64,000 nucleotides of DNA. It comes from Sclerodactyla briareus (taxonomy: Eukaryota > Echinodermata > Holothuroidea > Dendrochirotida > Sclerodactylidae). Shown here piece after piece: positions 1-11,240 of the stretch. The stretch is taken from the NCBI GenBank assembly GCA_026419785.1, contig JAODTK010005925.1, positions 67,501-131,500 on the forward strand, given 5' to 3'. The notes under the pieces were generated by a model. That model did not search any database. It was not told the DNA's origin and saw only the letters and a program-made list of their open reading frames with translations. How positions within the stretch are numbered: the stretch's first letter is position 1; each line of letters starts with the position of its first letter. The translations under genes were made by a program, and so were the position numbers.

Positions 1-95
1 TTTTAGGACTTTGACCCCAGATGATCTTAGATCTGACCCCAACACAGTAGGGTTAATGTACATACTATGCGAAATCAAATATCGAGGATGACGTT
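1..95 (-). repeat. Fragment of the dispersed ~300-bp tandem-array family
   Basis: The order of short blocks (a GACCCC-rich block, a TGATCTTAGATCTGACC-like block, then AGTAGGGT and a TGTACAT-like block) follows the minus-oriented units at 42.5-43.3 and 47.3-48.15 kb. There the same series reads TGACCT ... CTGACCCCAAAACAATAGG ... CATGTACTCA. The match is short and diverged and is cut by the window edge. Confidence 0.4.
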
Positions 96-1085
96 TTCAC
101 CGAAAACCCATAGGGGGGTTCTGGTTTTTCCGCAAGGGAGCGCAAATTAAAATTCTACTTGATCTTGATTCTCCTGGACTCATTATTGTGTAACATTGGT
201 ATTCAGGAATTGACCTCGTCTTGACTGTAGATGACATGAAAACAACAGGGATATGCACTCTGAATAGGAAAACACAAATACCGTAAACTGGGGAATTCTT
301 TGGCATTGTAGGGGTAACTCTGGCAGGTACCAAACCATAGTTTGGATGTCGCCCTCTGCCATAGTGCTGTTAATTAGAGGCTTGCTGTTGGGTAACATCA
401 TATTCAGTTAAAAAAATGAACAATAAAAACAAATAACTGCCAATTGAGAATTTGCTATTATTGGTAGAAAAGGGCAAAAAAATGTAAACATTGCCCCCCC
501 ATATTCATATATTCTGAAATGCCCCAATATATGCCTCTAGTTAGGGGAAAACTAAAACGTAATAAATATTGAGCCGTCCCATCGGATTTCCAGTATTCTT
601 AATGCTAAGTCTACGTTAATCAATGACGACCGACGTTATATATAAACCTTCAAATGTACGAAACATGGGGCTTTACATTGTTTCGCCTTCCTAAATAGTG
701 ATAGTCTGCATACGACCCTAAGCAATTGAAGATGCACATCAATGGATTAAGGAATGGATTCAGTTATAAAGCGTTTACTCCTAGTACTTCTTTATATAAA
801 TATGGTTTTCAAAAAAAAAAAAAAATTATAATGCCCCAAAAGCAGTTGCGGAAAACGGCACATGTACAACTATGCCACGACTTTCATAGGAGGTGACCAC
901 TGGGTAAGATAAGAAGGTCGGTTTTGAGGTTAAAGACACTAATGATTGTATAAGCAATTGTTTGAAAAATACATGTCTTACTCACTTTATTATTATACTA
1001 TATTCGTTAGTCACTTAAATTTCGATCATGACGGAAATAAAAACACTTTGTGTAGTGGTCTTAAACACAAATTACCACAAATTCG
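96..1085. other. No recognisable feature
   Basis: AT-rich DNA with a few A and C homopolymers. The open frames are short and on opposite strands and resemble no protein family I know. Confidence 0.5.
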
Positions 1086-1506
1086 GATTTTCCCTCCGGA
1101 GGGTGGCTGCCATTGCAGTTGCGATGGGCGAGGTCTTGGTCTTCCATGGGTTCCGCCTGTATCGGGATTTTCTGAGGTACTGGGATTTGTGACAGGAGAT
1201 TTGCATTTATAAGTCACCGTCTGTCGGCTGTGAGCAGTTACGTGAATCTGACTTCCGCTTTCCAGGTTCCAAGAAAGGAAACTGGTCGGGTCCTGGAGTT
1301 TACTGGAAGTCTTTCGAATGGGTATTGTAAAATGGCTTCCCGGGAGGAAGTTGAAGTTGGGATGGGTACACCCTGCATCGGATATCACTGAGCACCAGTC
1401 GAGAAGATGAGGCGAGGTATCGCCGGTTGCTCATCCCACGTCAATACGGCCAGGGTTCCTATATGAGCCTCAGGTGGCTTCTAACCCGTATAAATCAAAT
1501 CAAATC
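1086..1506 (+). mobile_element. SINE family A, 5'-truncated copy with AAATC tail
   Basis: This stretch is collinear with the complete SINE at 35671-36174. Shared blocks include GCGATGGGCGAGGTCTTGG, a CTGGGATTTGT block, TGAGCACYAGTCGAGAAG, a GCGAG.TATCGCCGG block, CGGCCAGGGTTCCT and CTAACCCGTA. It ends in two or three AAATC units, the same tail as the complete copy. The tRNA-like head with the pol III boxes is missing, as expected for a 5'-truncated retrocopy. It carries no coding capacity; the overlapping frames on both strands are incidental. Confidence 0.8.
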
Positions 1507-1727
1507 GATCAAACGAATTACTGAAGACTTGATTTCTCAAGCTTTGCCATAGGTGAGTCCAGTCTTTCAATTTCCGCAAAGTACCGCAACGTAACTACGT
1601 ATTCATATTCACCAATATCATCTTGCAACCTGGGAATATCACGACGACATGCGCCGACTAGTCAAGATGATTTTATTCATTTCAACGACTAGCCTAAAGC
1701 CTAACTACTGTACAATAGAGAGAGATA
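1507..1727. other. Short spacer before the DIRS element
   Basis: No repeat or coding signal recognised. It contains a GACTAGTCAAGATGA-like string that recurs loosely near 6425 and 58520. Confidence 0.4.
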
Positions 1728-1806
1728 CAAAAATCGATATTCTACCTCACACATGCTTTGAATTATAGAACCACGTGAGAAGCGCTGGCTGACTAATTAC
1801 CGTCAT
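1728..1806 (+). repeat. DIRS left inverted terminal repeat
   Basis: The core at 1771-1804 (CACGTGAGAAGCGCTGGCTG followed by ACTAATTACCGTC) is the reverse complement of 5875-5907 apart from scattered mismatches. Weaker pairing continues outward through ACATGCTTTG at 1751-1760 and ATCGA near 1734. The outer boundary is approximate. Confidence 0.75.
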
Positions 1807-2090
1807 TGTACTGATTGACTCCGAACCGTCAACATCGTTGACCGCTTGGTGAAAGCCGTGATTATAGTTATAGTATGTGTGTACTGCCGTGTCCACAGAG
1901 GTTAATCGCCTCTCGTGTTGAGAGACTTGGCTCTACAGGCTACACAGACAGTTCGTGTGGTGCTAGCTGGTTCAAGTTTTGGATTTATAGACCGAGGTAA
2001 GTTTGCTGTACAGTGTTTAAACTAACTGGTTAGGCATAATTTCGAACACCAGTATGAGGAGGACAGGCATAATTGCAGTTAACTTCTGAA

Positions 2091-3025
2091 ATGGATTTCG
2101 AAGATCTCGGAAGAGATAGAGTTGCCCTTCGAGTCTGAACATGCAGGCTGCTCACAGCTAAAGGCTGATGAATGCCAACCAGTGGGCCTAACGATACTCG
2201 GATTGTCAGAGTACATTAAGAAAATGATAGCAGAGGCAACGAAAAATAGACCTGAAACAGCAGGTAATTTGGGTGAGCCTGAACCCAAACGGGCAAGGCT
2301 TGATTCATTTGATTATGAAGTGTCCAGTATTTACAATGCGTGCTTTGCTGGGTCTCAAGGAGACACACCCGAGGATGACACTCTTCTTGATTCGTGGTGG
2401 AACCCTTCCTATCGGGAGATAAAGGTCCTCCACTACCACCTAAAACTGCGGATTTTGTTGGCAAGATGTTGACAGAAAAGCTGTCAGATGAGAAACTCAA
2501 CCAAAAAATGCAGGCCTACAAGCAACCCGAAAATTAAGGGGGGGGGGGGGGGGGTTGATCTCCTGCAACCAACCGCTTATTTGGACCCAACCAAGTCATG
2601 TGACCAGGTCTAAAGACATAAAGATCCAAAAGGCACAAGCAACGCTGGTCAAAAGTATGACTCCCTTGGCCATTAACATGATTTTTGGCAGGTAAGGCTT
2701 TTCAGTAATTCATGGACTGTTCGACACCTTGGCGCTGTTGGCACAAGGGAACCTACAGCTGAATCTGGCTCGAAGGGAGCTTATAAAATGTGATCTCAGT
2801 CGAGATTTTGCAACCTCGTGCTCTCAGAATGTGCCAGTAAGCAAACTGCTGTTCGGTGACGACATCTCTGAAGAGCTAAAGGACATTGTGGATGCCACCT
2901 AAAATGGCCGCCAAAGTCACGCCCAAGTTTAGTGAGAGTTCCCGTCGGGGCAGAGGCAACGTCAGAGGAAGAGGACATTTTTTTGGCAAGAGTTACGGCA
3001 GATGGTCAGGCCTGTCCGGAAGAGG
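2091..3025 (+). pseudogene. DIRS gag-like protein remnant
   Basis: The likely start is the ATG at 2091, which reads MDFEDLGRDRVALRV and then stops; a frame change near 2125 continues to about 2472. A G17 tract (2538-2554) and further frame changes follow. Near 2740-2895 the motifs AQGNLQLNLARRELIK and KLLFGDDISEELKDIVDAT match the helical gag-like domain seen in animal DIRS elements. A Gly/Arg-rich stretch (GRGNVRGRGHFFGKSYGR) follows near 2950-3005, as is usual at the gag C-terminus. In a live element this protein would bind RNA in the particle. Here at least three frame breaks make it a pseudogene. Residue boundaries are by eye. Confidence 0.7.
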
Positions 3026-3199
3026 CGGAAAGAAGACATAGCCACTGTCGCCACCCACGAAAGCAAGGTGAGGTAGGTTCCTTCAAGAAATTTGATAAGA
3101 GGCCTGAGATTTTTGTAGGGGGTAGATTGGAGAAGTTTTTGCCTGCTTGGCTCAATATGTTACTTCAGATGAAGAGGTAATTCAAACAGTAAAAAGGCT

Positions 3200-4620
3200 C
3201 AAAATAGAATTGAGGAAATACCCTGTCAGAATATAGTTTCTCCCCAGCTCACGCCAAATGCACTGTATGAGGAAGAGCTTCAAATTTGCTAGGAAAGGGA
3301 GTTATCAGGAAGACTTCCCGAGCAGAAGATGATTTTGCTTTCACCCTTTTCTTTATACCCCCCAAAAATGGATGTTACAGATTAATTAATCTGAAAAAAA
3401 AATCAATACAGATGTGAAATATCGCCATTTCAAAATGGATGGCTTGCCAAAGGTTTTACAGTTACTCTTAATCCGCCCTGATGCTTCATGGCATCAGTGG
3501 ATTTGAAGGATGCTTATTATTTCGTCTCAATCGAACGTAGTTCCAGAAAATATCTAAGATTTATATGATTATACATGCTTGCTCAACGCCTAGCATGTGC
3601 GCCTCGAATGTTTACGAAATTAATGAAAACCCGTTTTTCTAACCTTGATACGGAATGTCATACGTACTTGGTCATATCGGCAAACAAAAACATGGGTTCT
3701 AGCTAAAAAGTATGACAGCCTCGCTATAACAGGAAAACGTGTTTAAAGAAAACAAAAATTGAGAGTTTTGCTGACCTTGGCAGGGTAATTGGAATTCTAA
3801 GTGGCTAACTACCTTTGGTAGAATGGTCGTCTTGTATTAAAGGCATTTTGAGGTTAACAAGATAAAATCTCTACAAGCTGTCAAAGAAGGTGATTTTGAT
3901 GCAAGAGCCACGTTAACTTCGTTGAGGTGAGGTCCGTTCATATTGTTGTGGTGGTTGAATAAATAGAACGAGGTTTTTCTCTGCCAAATACAACCCCTGA
4001 ACCAGTAGTGTGGGTGCTCGAATGTGATGCTTCCACCATAGGTGGGCGCTGTAATAAGTAAGTTCGCGAAATAACAAGATCTAATGGCTAGTTATTCACC
4101 ATTTAATTTTGGTCTAAAAGCCCTATGTAATTCTCTAGAGGGCGTCATATTGGGAATAAGATCTGATAACATTACGCTTGTCATACATAATCCACATTTG
4201 TGGTACGAGATCTGGCAGTGTAAACAGTGTTGACAACATTAATTTGGCTTCGGTGTAAAAGTAATGAACATTTGGATACCGCTGCATACATCCGTGTGTG
4301 GCACAACACCACTGCAACTGCATAAGATCATTTGTCTCGCTCTGGCAAAATCAATACGAATTGGCCTTGATGACAAAATTTTCCTGCAAATAACGTCCCC
4401 GTCTTTTTGTCGCCCGGATATTGACCTTTTTGCGACTAATGAGAATGATGTCGAAGTATCGACTTTATTTCGTGGCACATGCCCTTGTCCATTGATGCAG
4501 TTCTATACGCTTGGATTGGACTGACCACAAGTTCTATGCTTTTCCTCTGTTCAGGCCTGATCGGGAGATGTTTACAGAGATGTCGAACCGGAGGAGCGAC
4601 GTGTTATTCCACATCGCTCC
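3200..4620 (+). pseudogene. DIRS reverse transcriptase / RNase H remnant
   Basis: Frame-shifted but clear RT blocks are seen: FFIPPKNGCYRLI near 3350, HFKMDGLPKVLQLL near 3428, the motif A segment SVDLKDAYYFVSIE near 3493-3535, and ACAPRMFTKLMK near 3594-3630. The block where the catalytic IDD pair should follow reads LVISANKN (about 3668), so motif C looks lost. RNase H-like blocks come next: LECDASTIGG near 4018, KALCNSLEGVILGIRSDN near 4118 and RPDIDLFATNENDVEV near 4413. The RPDIDLFA block is typical of the region after RNase H in DIRS and Ngaro-type elements. The reaction would be copying element RNA into DNA. Multiple stops exclude function. Confidence 0.8.
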
Positions 4621-4759
4621 TGTGGGACCACACACGGCGTGGTTCGTCAAATGATACACTGTTAATCTATGGTACCACTACTCAACCAATACGAAACAGG
4701 TATATCCATCCAGGCTCGAAGGTGGTGCACCTTTTAAGCAAGAAAATGTGACTTTCGCC

Positions 4760-5489
4760 ATCATTATAGCCCAAGGAATTCGCCAAAAGCAGCAAATTAA
4801 TACTTGCGGCATGCGGCCCCAGTACCAAAAACAATACTTCGTTCACCTCTCAAAATGGCTGTCGTTTTGTGGTCGCCAAAGGAACATTAATCTCATGCAA
4901 TGGATTTGAAGAGAATTCTCAACTTTTTTAGTTAACTTTCCGAAAGAGGTATAGGTCACAGTGGTTTGTAAAATCACTGGAAATGATGCTGAGTCAACAA
5001 GTTTCTGACCTACAAGGTGGTAATCTAGTGCTCTAATTTCGGCAGAGAGGGTACAAACGCTGTGTCTGTTAGATCTATACTTCTGGAATTGGAAAGAGCA
5101 TTCGTTGTTTTTTTCATATCAATGACAAGCTGAAGCAAACTCGGCCGGAACATATCGGACTGCAAGTGTGCTTTAATAGGTTCTCCGGTGATGAACTTTC
5201 ATGCATATATTCAGCCTTGAAGGTTTATATACAGAAAACGGGAAACCTAAGAACAAGCTCCAAGTTGTTCAACAGTTATCGGAATCCGCATGGTGCCATC
5301 ACAAGAGAGACTTCAAGTCGGTGGATCTAGGCTGTGTTAACAGCATCAGGCATCGATACACCCGAATTTACAGCTCACGGTACGCGCGCTGCCTCTACGT
5401 CTGCAGCCTATGAAAGGGACGTTCCAGTTCAACGGATACTGGCTACTACAGATTGGAGTACTGTAGACACTTTTTGCTCTTTTTTATAA
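4760..5489 (+). pseudogene. DIRS tyrosine recombinase remnant
   Basis: This is the C-terminal catalytic half of a DIRS-type tyrosine recombinase (integrase). An N-terminal core-binding-like piece (FVHLSKWLSFCGRQRNIN) lies near 4840. After frame changes comes YIQKTGNLRTSSKLFISYR near 5225-5285 and then HGTRAASTSAAYERDVPVQ from 5376, which carries the HxxR catalytic pair. The box that should end in the nucleophilic tyrosine (usually TFxxFY) reads DWSTVDTFCSFL and then stops at 5487-5489. The catalytic tyrosine is therefore absent. In active relatives this enzyme integrates the circular DNA copy. Frameshifts and the lost tyrosine mark it as dead. Confidence 0.8.
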
Positions 5490-5734
5490 GAAAAAAAAGT
5501 CAAATGATTTTTTTTTGCCGCATTATTGTTAAAGTAACGGGAAGAGATGTAAATAACCCGAAAACATAACAGTGATTGTGTTTGTTTTGTTTTATGTATT
5601 TTTTGTTTTTTTTTAGACCTGTTGCAAGTTTCTTCTCCTTTTCGGCTTGACGCAGTGCTTCAATATGAAGCTTTAAAGTCTCATGGTTCTGGAATGCGGA
5701 GCATGTGTGAGAATATCTAAATTAAACTCAAATT

Positions 5735-5787
5735 GAAGTTTGATTTATATTCTATCGCATCATAATCTTTGCATGATGGAATCACGT
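5735..5787 (+). repeat. DIRS internal complementary region
   Basis: These 53 bp are nearly the reverse complement of 5903-5955: GAAGTTTGATTTATATTCTA pairs with the TATAAATCAAACTTC block, and TGCATGATGGAATCACGT pairs with ACGTGATGGCTTCATGCA. In DIRS1-type elements this region templates joining of the ends of the circular intermediate. Confidence 0.7.
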
Positions 5788-5874
5788 CCCGCCCTTGATA
5801 TTTTCTGACGTGGGTTTGTTATCTCCCACCCTTCTTACCGGTTTTTCATATGAAACCACTGCACTTCAAAGAAC

Positions 5875-5972
5875 GACGGTACTTAGTCAGCCAGCGCTTC
5901 TCACGTGATGGCTTCATGCAAAGCATATGATTCGATAAAATATAAATCAAACTTCACTTTAAATTCGTTTAA
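5875..5972 (+). repeat. DIRS right inverted terminal repeat
   Basis: The inner half (5875-5907) is the inverse of the left repeat at 1771-1804. The outer half (5903-5955, weakly to 5972) is the inverse of the internal complementary region at 5735-5787. This two-part relationship defines the right end of the element. Confidence 0.75.
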
Positions 5973-7689
5973 TTGAGATATTCTTGATGCTGAATATAAT
6001 AAAAATTTAACAGTGGATTAGCCGTACATCTAACCACATGGACGCATGGTTGGTCCCTCCGAGATTCCGACCAAGGGGCTGGGACTCTTTCCAGAATCTT
6101 CACCAACCATATTCCTCCATCGGTCAACAGCCACCCAATGTAAGGCGGGTGAGCACCCCGAGTCTGGAAAGGGGGAAAGCCCAGAAGTTCGTGGTCTCGT
6201 TTGGGGCACTGTGCTGAAGATACAGAGGTTTGTACAAACCTATCCGCAGCGAAGACGCCACCGTTAAATCTGAGAAGACTGGTCCGGTTAGTTTATGGAA
6301 TATCCTCTCGCTTTATAAGAATACCCGAATGTTTTTGACACTAGACTTGCTGTCGGTATTGCAGCTTACTCTGAAGTGCGCCGGTCAGGGTCCGCGGGGA
6401 TCAGTGTAGCTGGTTATAGTATTATTCGTCTAGTCAAGACGATGGCCGGCGTACATTTTATTTATTTTTTGCTCCATTTTTCGGACTGATTCACTTTGCC
6501 GCATACTTGGCTACTGCTACTGCTGCTGGCAGCCCCGTGTGTCGATTTCAGTACTTAAAGAGAGTGGAATCGTGGTGGTTTCCTGAATCGAGACCGTTTC
6601 TGCTTCTCTTCTTTGGGCACATGGCGCCTCCCATCGGACGATTTTGTCCATCGTGTTGTGCCTGTACGGACAACGGTGGTTTTATGAGCCGGTCGCCGGG
6701 ACGCCACAGTAGCTCGGGATGTCGACTCGTTGTATAGTCGCTGGTACCTCATTCGAGAGGGCTGGGTCAGACATGTATGTGTGCGTGAGTGAGTGAGATA
6801 TGCCACACCTCGCCGCAATCCCCTACAGTATATTCCCATTTGATCAAGCTTGATTGTTATTATACATTTATACTATATTGCTACAGTTCAAACACATAGA
6901 TAGTCATCTTAAGTGTAAATCTCAAAATAGCTATAGGAAATACGAAATCCGCATCTTCGTCATTTAGCAACGTGCCATTGTTTTGTGAAATGTTATTTGA
7001 TGTGGAGTTGTTACCTCCACCCTAATGTCTCACCAAAAACTGTTGCCGGAGTGGGTTGATGAGATTCGTAGTATGTCATTTCAACCTGATTTCGGCATCA
7101 AAAAGCTTTGGTTGTTCTAATTTCCACCTTCTACTCTCTAAGGGGCGCGAAACACATGGATCTCATTGGTCAAACATAACATACACCATTGAGGCACAAC
7201 TGGAACGGTTGGTGAAGTTATGCTTTACTGTTGAACGTATCTCGGACATACGACTGCAAGAAGAAATATGACAAGACTAGTTCTGTTCCGTCAAATTATC
7301 AACCGTTGTCCCGTACCAATGAGAGAGCTCTAATCTTGAGGCATTAAAGGCATTTTTCGCACCCATAGCTCTCAGTAGTGTTGTTGCATCCACTGACAGA
7401 TTACATTGTTTTCAACTTGTTTATTATACATTTTTGATACCTTGTCTGAGTTCTCTAGAAGCAGGAAGCAAATGAAATAATTCGCTTCGAGTCGTATCTC
7501 CTCTGGACCTTTGGCTGAAAGAATGCGATACATCCAGTATACTATTTGTAAATCCGGCTGCACAATGAGGAAGCAGATGAACTCGTCTACTCCTGCTATG
7601 CAAATCTCTGAATTCACTGTACTGGAGGCATATAGTTATGTAATTTGTTATACAACGATTTTTTTCAGCTGAAGATGATGTCTGGTTTT
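5973..7689. other. No recognisable gene
   Basis: Mixed composition with a GC-richer patch at 6400-6830 that is open on both strands for 75-95 codons, without a domain I recognise. A block at 6046-6100 (CCGACCAAGGGGCTGGGA) loosely resembles 58845-58870, suggesting an old dispersed repeat. Confidence 0.4.
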
Positions 7690-8335
7690 AACGATTAAGA
7701 TTTTTTCGCAAAATCATGAGCACCTGGTCATGCAAAATATTATTGATGAAGAATAATTTGGACACTGAACTTGGCTTGTTCCAGAGTCAACCACCACAAG
7801 AACCCCATAGAGGGCTCACGCGGCCCTTCAGCTGGAGGCGCAATGATAACCCATCGTCGCCTCCTGTCATTTCGTCTCTGGATTTCCATTTGATCTATAT
7901 TCTTGCCATTTTAATTCAAGTTGATTAGCTATAGTTTTGAAAATATTGAGGATTTTTCCAGAACAATTAAGCATCTGGTAATGGGGGAATATTTTCGATC
8001 TGTCCTTCTAGATGCCCGGCTTTCTGACTTTTCAGGGACCCCTCCCTGGACTCTAGTAGGGGGATCTTAAGCGGTAATATGTACTCCAGCCAGAAGAGCG
8101 CCAAGCGTTTTCCGCTCTGTTTCAAGCGATGGCGCCATTCCCTGGTTCAAGGCACTATTTGCCCAGCACAGGGTGTATAATTTCCTTATGACTGCTAAGG
8201 AGATTTTGCATTCGATCTGTAGCAAGCTGAGCTCGCAAATAATCAGAACAAGGAAGTAGTGAAAGCACTTGCGACACTCGATAATTGTCGATTTGAAGGC
8301 CAGAAAGACAGCTGCCGAAAATCGATGCAATACAA
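7690..8335 (+). repeat. Dispersed repeat R1, copy 1 (unknown family)
   Basis: The stretch is collinear with 59330-60060. Shared blocks in order are TGATCTATATTC.TGCCATTT, CAAGTTGAT.AGCTATAGTTT, GATCTGGACCTTCTAG-like, CCTAAGCGGTAATATGTA, GTTCAAGGCA.TATTT, TTCTTATGACTGC.AAG, and GCAAGCTGAGCT.GCAA. Divergence is substantial and the coding frame is not preserved between copies. I do not recognise the family. The second copy has a 150-codon frame that this copy lacks. Confidence 0.7.
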
Positions 8336-8344
8336 GCTAGTAGA

Positions 8345-8736
8345 GCTAGGAATCCATAGATGCGTATGTGTATGTGAAAAATCGCTAATTAACGTGGACT
8401 GAGCGGGTGTTCGAATATGTTCTATTAGTTTGCTAAGATAGATAGGGGTCCCACAGAAGACAGAACAGTCCTAAATGAAGGCAAACCAACGCTGAATAGG
8501 CGAAATAAGCACATGTACCAAGGTGTATGCGGATGCGTATAACCTGCGAATGAATTCTATGGAATATCTTTCTTGAAAAGCCAAGCAACGACAATATGCA
8601 TGGGCTACTGTACTTTTTTATGGTCTTTTCGGCATACACTCATGGTGCTTTCTCTTCTGAAACAAACGTTCGATTTCGTAAATATGTCATTTTCACTTCC
8701 AGCCCTGACACGCATACGCATCTATGGAATCCCAGC
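8345..8736. mobile_element. Possible MITE-like unit with ~28-bp inverted ends
   Basis: Left end 8345-8374 and right end 8709-8736 are inverse copies: GGAATCCATAGATGCGTATG on the left, CATACGCATCTATGGAATCC on the right. About 390 bp lies between the outer edges, with no coding potential. No target-site duplication was confirmed. It sits directly after repeat R1 and could instead be part of a larger unit. Confidence 0.45.
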
Positions 8737-10680
8737 CTTACTCGGAGACCTTGAGGAGTGGACTGCAGGAATTCCCCCTACAAACAATGATTCGACTCCC
8801 GACTCCAAGCAGCTCTGCGCGCACGACCAACGACAGCTGGTGGTATTCCGAGACGTGACCTAAGCAAGCAGGATAGGACAGGTCAGGATCACAGGGAATT
8901 CATATCAGTGTGTACCTTGCACCGCATGTACTCCCTAACTCCCGTCCTTACCCCAAAGGTTCCTCCCCTCCAGTCGCTATTTTTTTAATGACACGTGGAA
9001 AACCGCGAGACTTTTATTCCAAGCCCCCGAACCGCAGGGGAATATAAACAGAATACGTGAAAGGAAAATTATCTTCACACTTGAATAAATATGTTGACAT
9101 CACTTTTGAAACGTGTGTGTATAGACTAATCTTATGTAGCTATCAGACAAAACAGTTGGCTAATGAACACAGCATATGATATGTTTGGCAATCTAACAAG
9201 TGTGAAGTCAAAATAATGTTTAGAAAAGTGTAGCACTGTTTATAGAGTGTGCAAATAAATACTCGTTATATATGGGTAGGTTAGGCCGATATTCCTGTTC
9301 AAAACCTGTCTGCTCACTCGTCTCAACAAACATCGGTAACTGCGAATTATTCTCCCTCTGAATATGTGAAGCTTTTAGTCGTGAGTGGTCATCACATCCG
9401 CTCAACACTAACGTCTAGAATAGATGAACAAGGTATAATAGAATTGACAAACGTGTTGCTTTCTTTGTGTGAATACCCGTTCACCCCCTCTCATCTCAAC
9501 AGACATGGTCTCATTCCGTGCACTTGGTGAAAGTTTCACTGCTGGACATGAGCGTCACCACCCTCTCAAAAGTGGGGGGTGGGGGGGGGGGGGGGGATGG
9601 CCACATTTTCAAATGTTACAGTGTGAAAATGTAAAGTCAATGGGAGCATTGTCAAAAAGTGGGGGACTGTCCCCCCGTCCCACCTGTTGACGCCCATGCT
9701 GCTGGACCAAATAATCACGTAACGGAAAAAGAGAGAAACAAAAGAAACACCGATTATTCGATGACAGAATTACTATTTCCAATAAAGTTACGATTGATTG
9801 CCAAATTCTGTATTTTTTAAGAGCAGTACTACAGTTGGTCGGTGGTATCCAATGATTGAATAACATAGCAATAGATTAGTGTGCTTACTTCGTCTAACAA
9901 AAATAAATCCACCGATATAACGATTTGAAATAATAGTGCTGATTGACCTGAATTTGAGCTCTCTTGTATTCCTGGGGCTCCAACCCACCCTGGGACGTTG
10001 TCCCCAATTATCTGGACTACCACTAACATCGTCAGAAACCAGAAGAGATGACTGATTGTATTGACCCATAGTGTATTGAAGGAAAATGAATGCCCTGGAG
10101 TAACGTTTCTTGTGCACGATGACTCCATGTAAACACTGTTATATATAAGGTCGATGTGGTGTCTAGATCGAGTCTCAGGTACGTAGTGGGCTATGGTATG
10201 TACTGCACAAACGCTTCAAGCATTAGTCAAATACACAAGAAAAGCACACTGTAACAAGTTAACACGGAAGCTGGGCAAACATTGCGTTACGACTTGATCC
10301 TGTTTCACCGCCTTCACGTCTGCAAACCATTGTTGCGGCTACACTGGTGATATGATATTGACCCTGAGACATTAAAGTTCTGCTGCGACCATTCAATTCA
10401 AAAAGTGCATGTAAGCTTATAGATGCCAACCACACAACTACGTTGAAACTCAACACCCAGCTTCCGTCCCGAATGTGTAATAGAGTAGAAGAGCATATAG
10501 TGAAATAGAGACGAAAGTGGGCACCGTCTTTACAACCTTACGTGATAGCATATGCGATAAAAGAGCAATGGCCAGTCCGTCTTGATGCGAGTGTAGTGCT
10601 AAAATTCAGTTCCGCGAAGAAACGTTCCCAATATTTTCCGTTTTATAATGTTGGGCTTATCTATATAGTAAACACAATTA
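8737..10680. other. No recognisable gene; long G tract
   Basis: Holds a G6-T-G16 tract at 9574-9596. The open frames near 9609-10128 overlap one another on the minus strand in different frames and show no domain. Confidence 0.4.
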
Positions 10681-10681
10681 T

Positions 10682-10709
10682 ATCCCCGCACACTGAAGTG
10701 TTCGGGGAT
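10682..10709. repeat. Near-perfect DNA hairpin
   Basis: ATCCCCG (10682-10688) pairs with CGGGGAT (10703-10709). After a single C/T mismatch, ACAC pairs with GTGT around a TGAA loop. It is followed by a short TG run and a GC-rich block, then 115-bp tandem units, so it may mark the end of a non-autonomous element. Confidence 0.7.
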
Positions 10710-10904
10710 TTATGATTTGTGTGTGTAGCCGCCGTCCTCCGCGCCGGCCGCCTCCGGAAACTTCAGCGTTAGCGCAATAACTCTTCAACCTTCTATCCGA
10801 TCATCTTGAAACTGGTACCACATGTCCGTCCGACTCAAAATCTCGGATGAGTTCGAAAGTGGGCGTCACTGCATCTTCGCTGCCCTCTATTTTGCAGGTT
10901 TGAA

Positions 10905-11240
10905 CGAAATAACAGAGTTGGCCTGAATTACATAAAACTTGGTGGGTGGGGACAAAAAATGGTCCCGAAAACAGACGGTGATTTCAAAGTCACCGGAGGT
11001 CAAATTTGTCGTTTTTTTGCGAAAATACAAGTTTATCTCATTTACATGAAACTTGATGAGTGGGGACAAAAGTGGGTTCCGAAAAACATGACGGTAATTT
11101 CTAGGTCACCAGAGGTCAAATTTGCGTTTTATTCGAGATTTTTGTACTTTGTGAGATTCGAACGAAACTTCGAGAATGTGAACTACAGTAGGTCTTGAAC
11201 AACAGGTAGGCATTTCAAAGTCCAAGAGGTCAAATGGACA
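10905..11240 (+). repeat. Three ~115-bp tandem units
   Basis: Anchor CATAAAACTT at 10931 recurs as CATGAAACTT at 11045 and in diverged form near 11160. Anchor GGTCAAAT recurs at about 10998, 11114 and 11228. Both give a period of 114-116 bp. The second unit carries a perfect AGGTCA direct repeat (11103-11118) with a 4-bp spacer. The frames here are by-products of the repeat. Confidence 0.75.

Larger units (their letters stand above)
1728..5972 (+). mobile_element. Degenerate DIRS-like (tyrosine recombinase) retrotransposon
   Basis: The sequence shows, in order on the plus strand, a gag-like region, a DIRS-type reverse transcriptase with RNase H, and a tyrosine recombinase. All are broken by frameshifts and stops. 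Inverted ends flank them (about 1728-1806 and 5875-5955), and a 53-bp segment upstream of the right end (5735-5787) is complementary to the outer part of that end. Gag - RT/RNase H - YR order, inverted termini and an internal complementary region are the known hallmarks of DIRS1-like elements. These replicate through a circular intermediate and make no target-site duplication. About 4.2 kb is compact for the group. The copy is dead: the recombinase tyrosine and the RT catalytic Asp pair are not recognisable. Confidence 0.85.

Noticed and set aside
1728-5972. Gypsy/Ty3 or BEL LTR retrotransposon
   Set aside because: No direct long terminal repeats, no aspartic protease or DDE integrase motifs. 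The recombinase and inverted ends point to DIRS.
6046-6267. Similarity between 6046-6100 and 58836-58870 as a transposon pair
   Set aside because: Only about 30 bp align (CCGACCAAGGGGCTGGGA region); too little to define an element.
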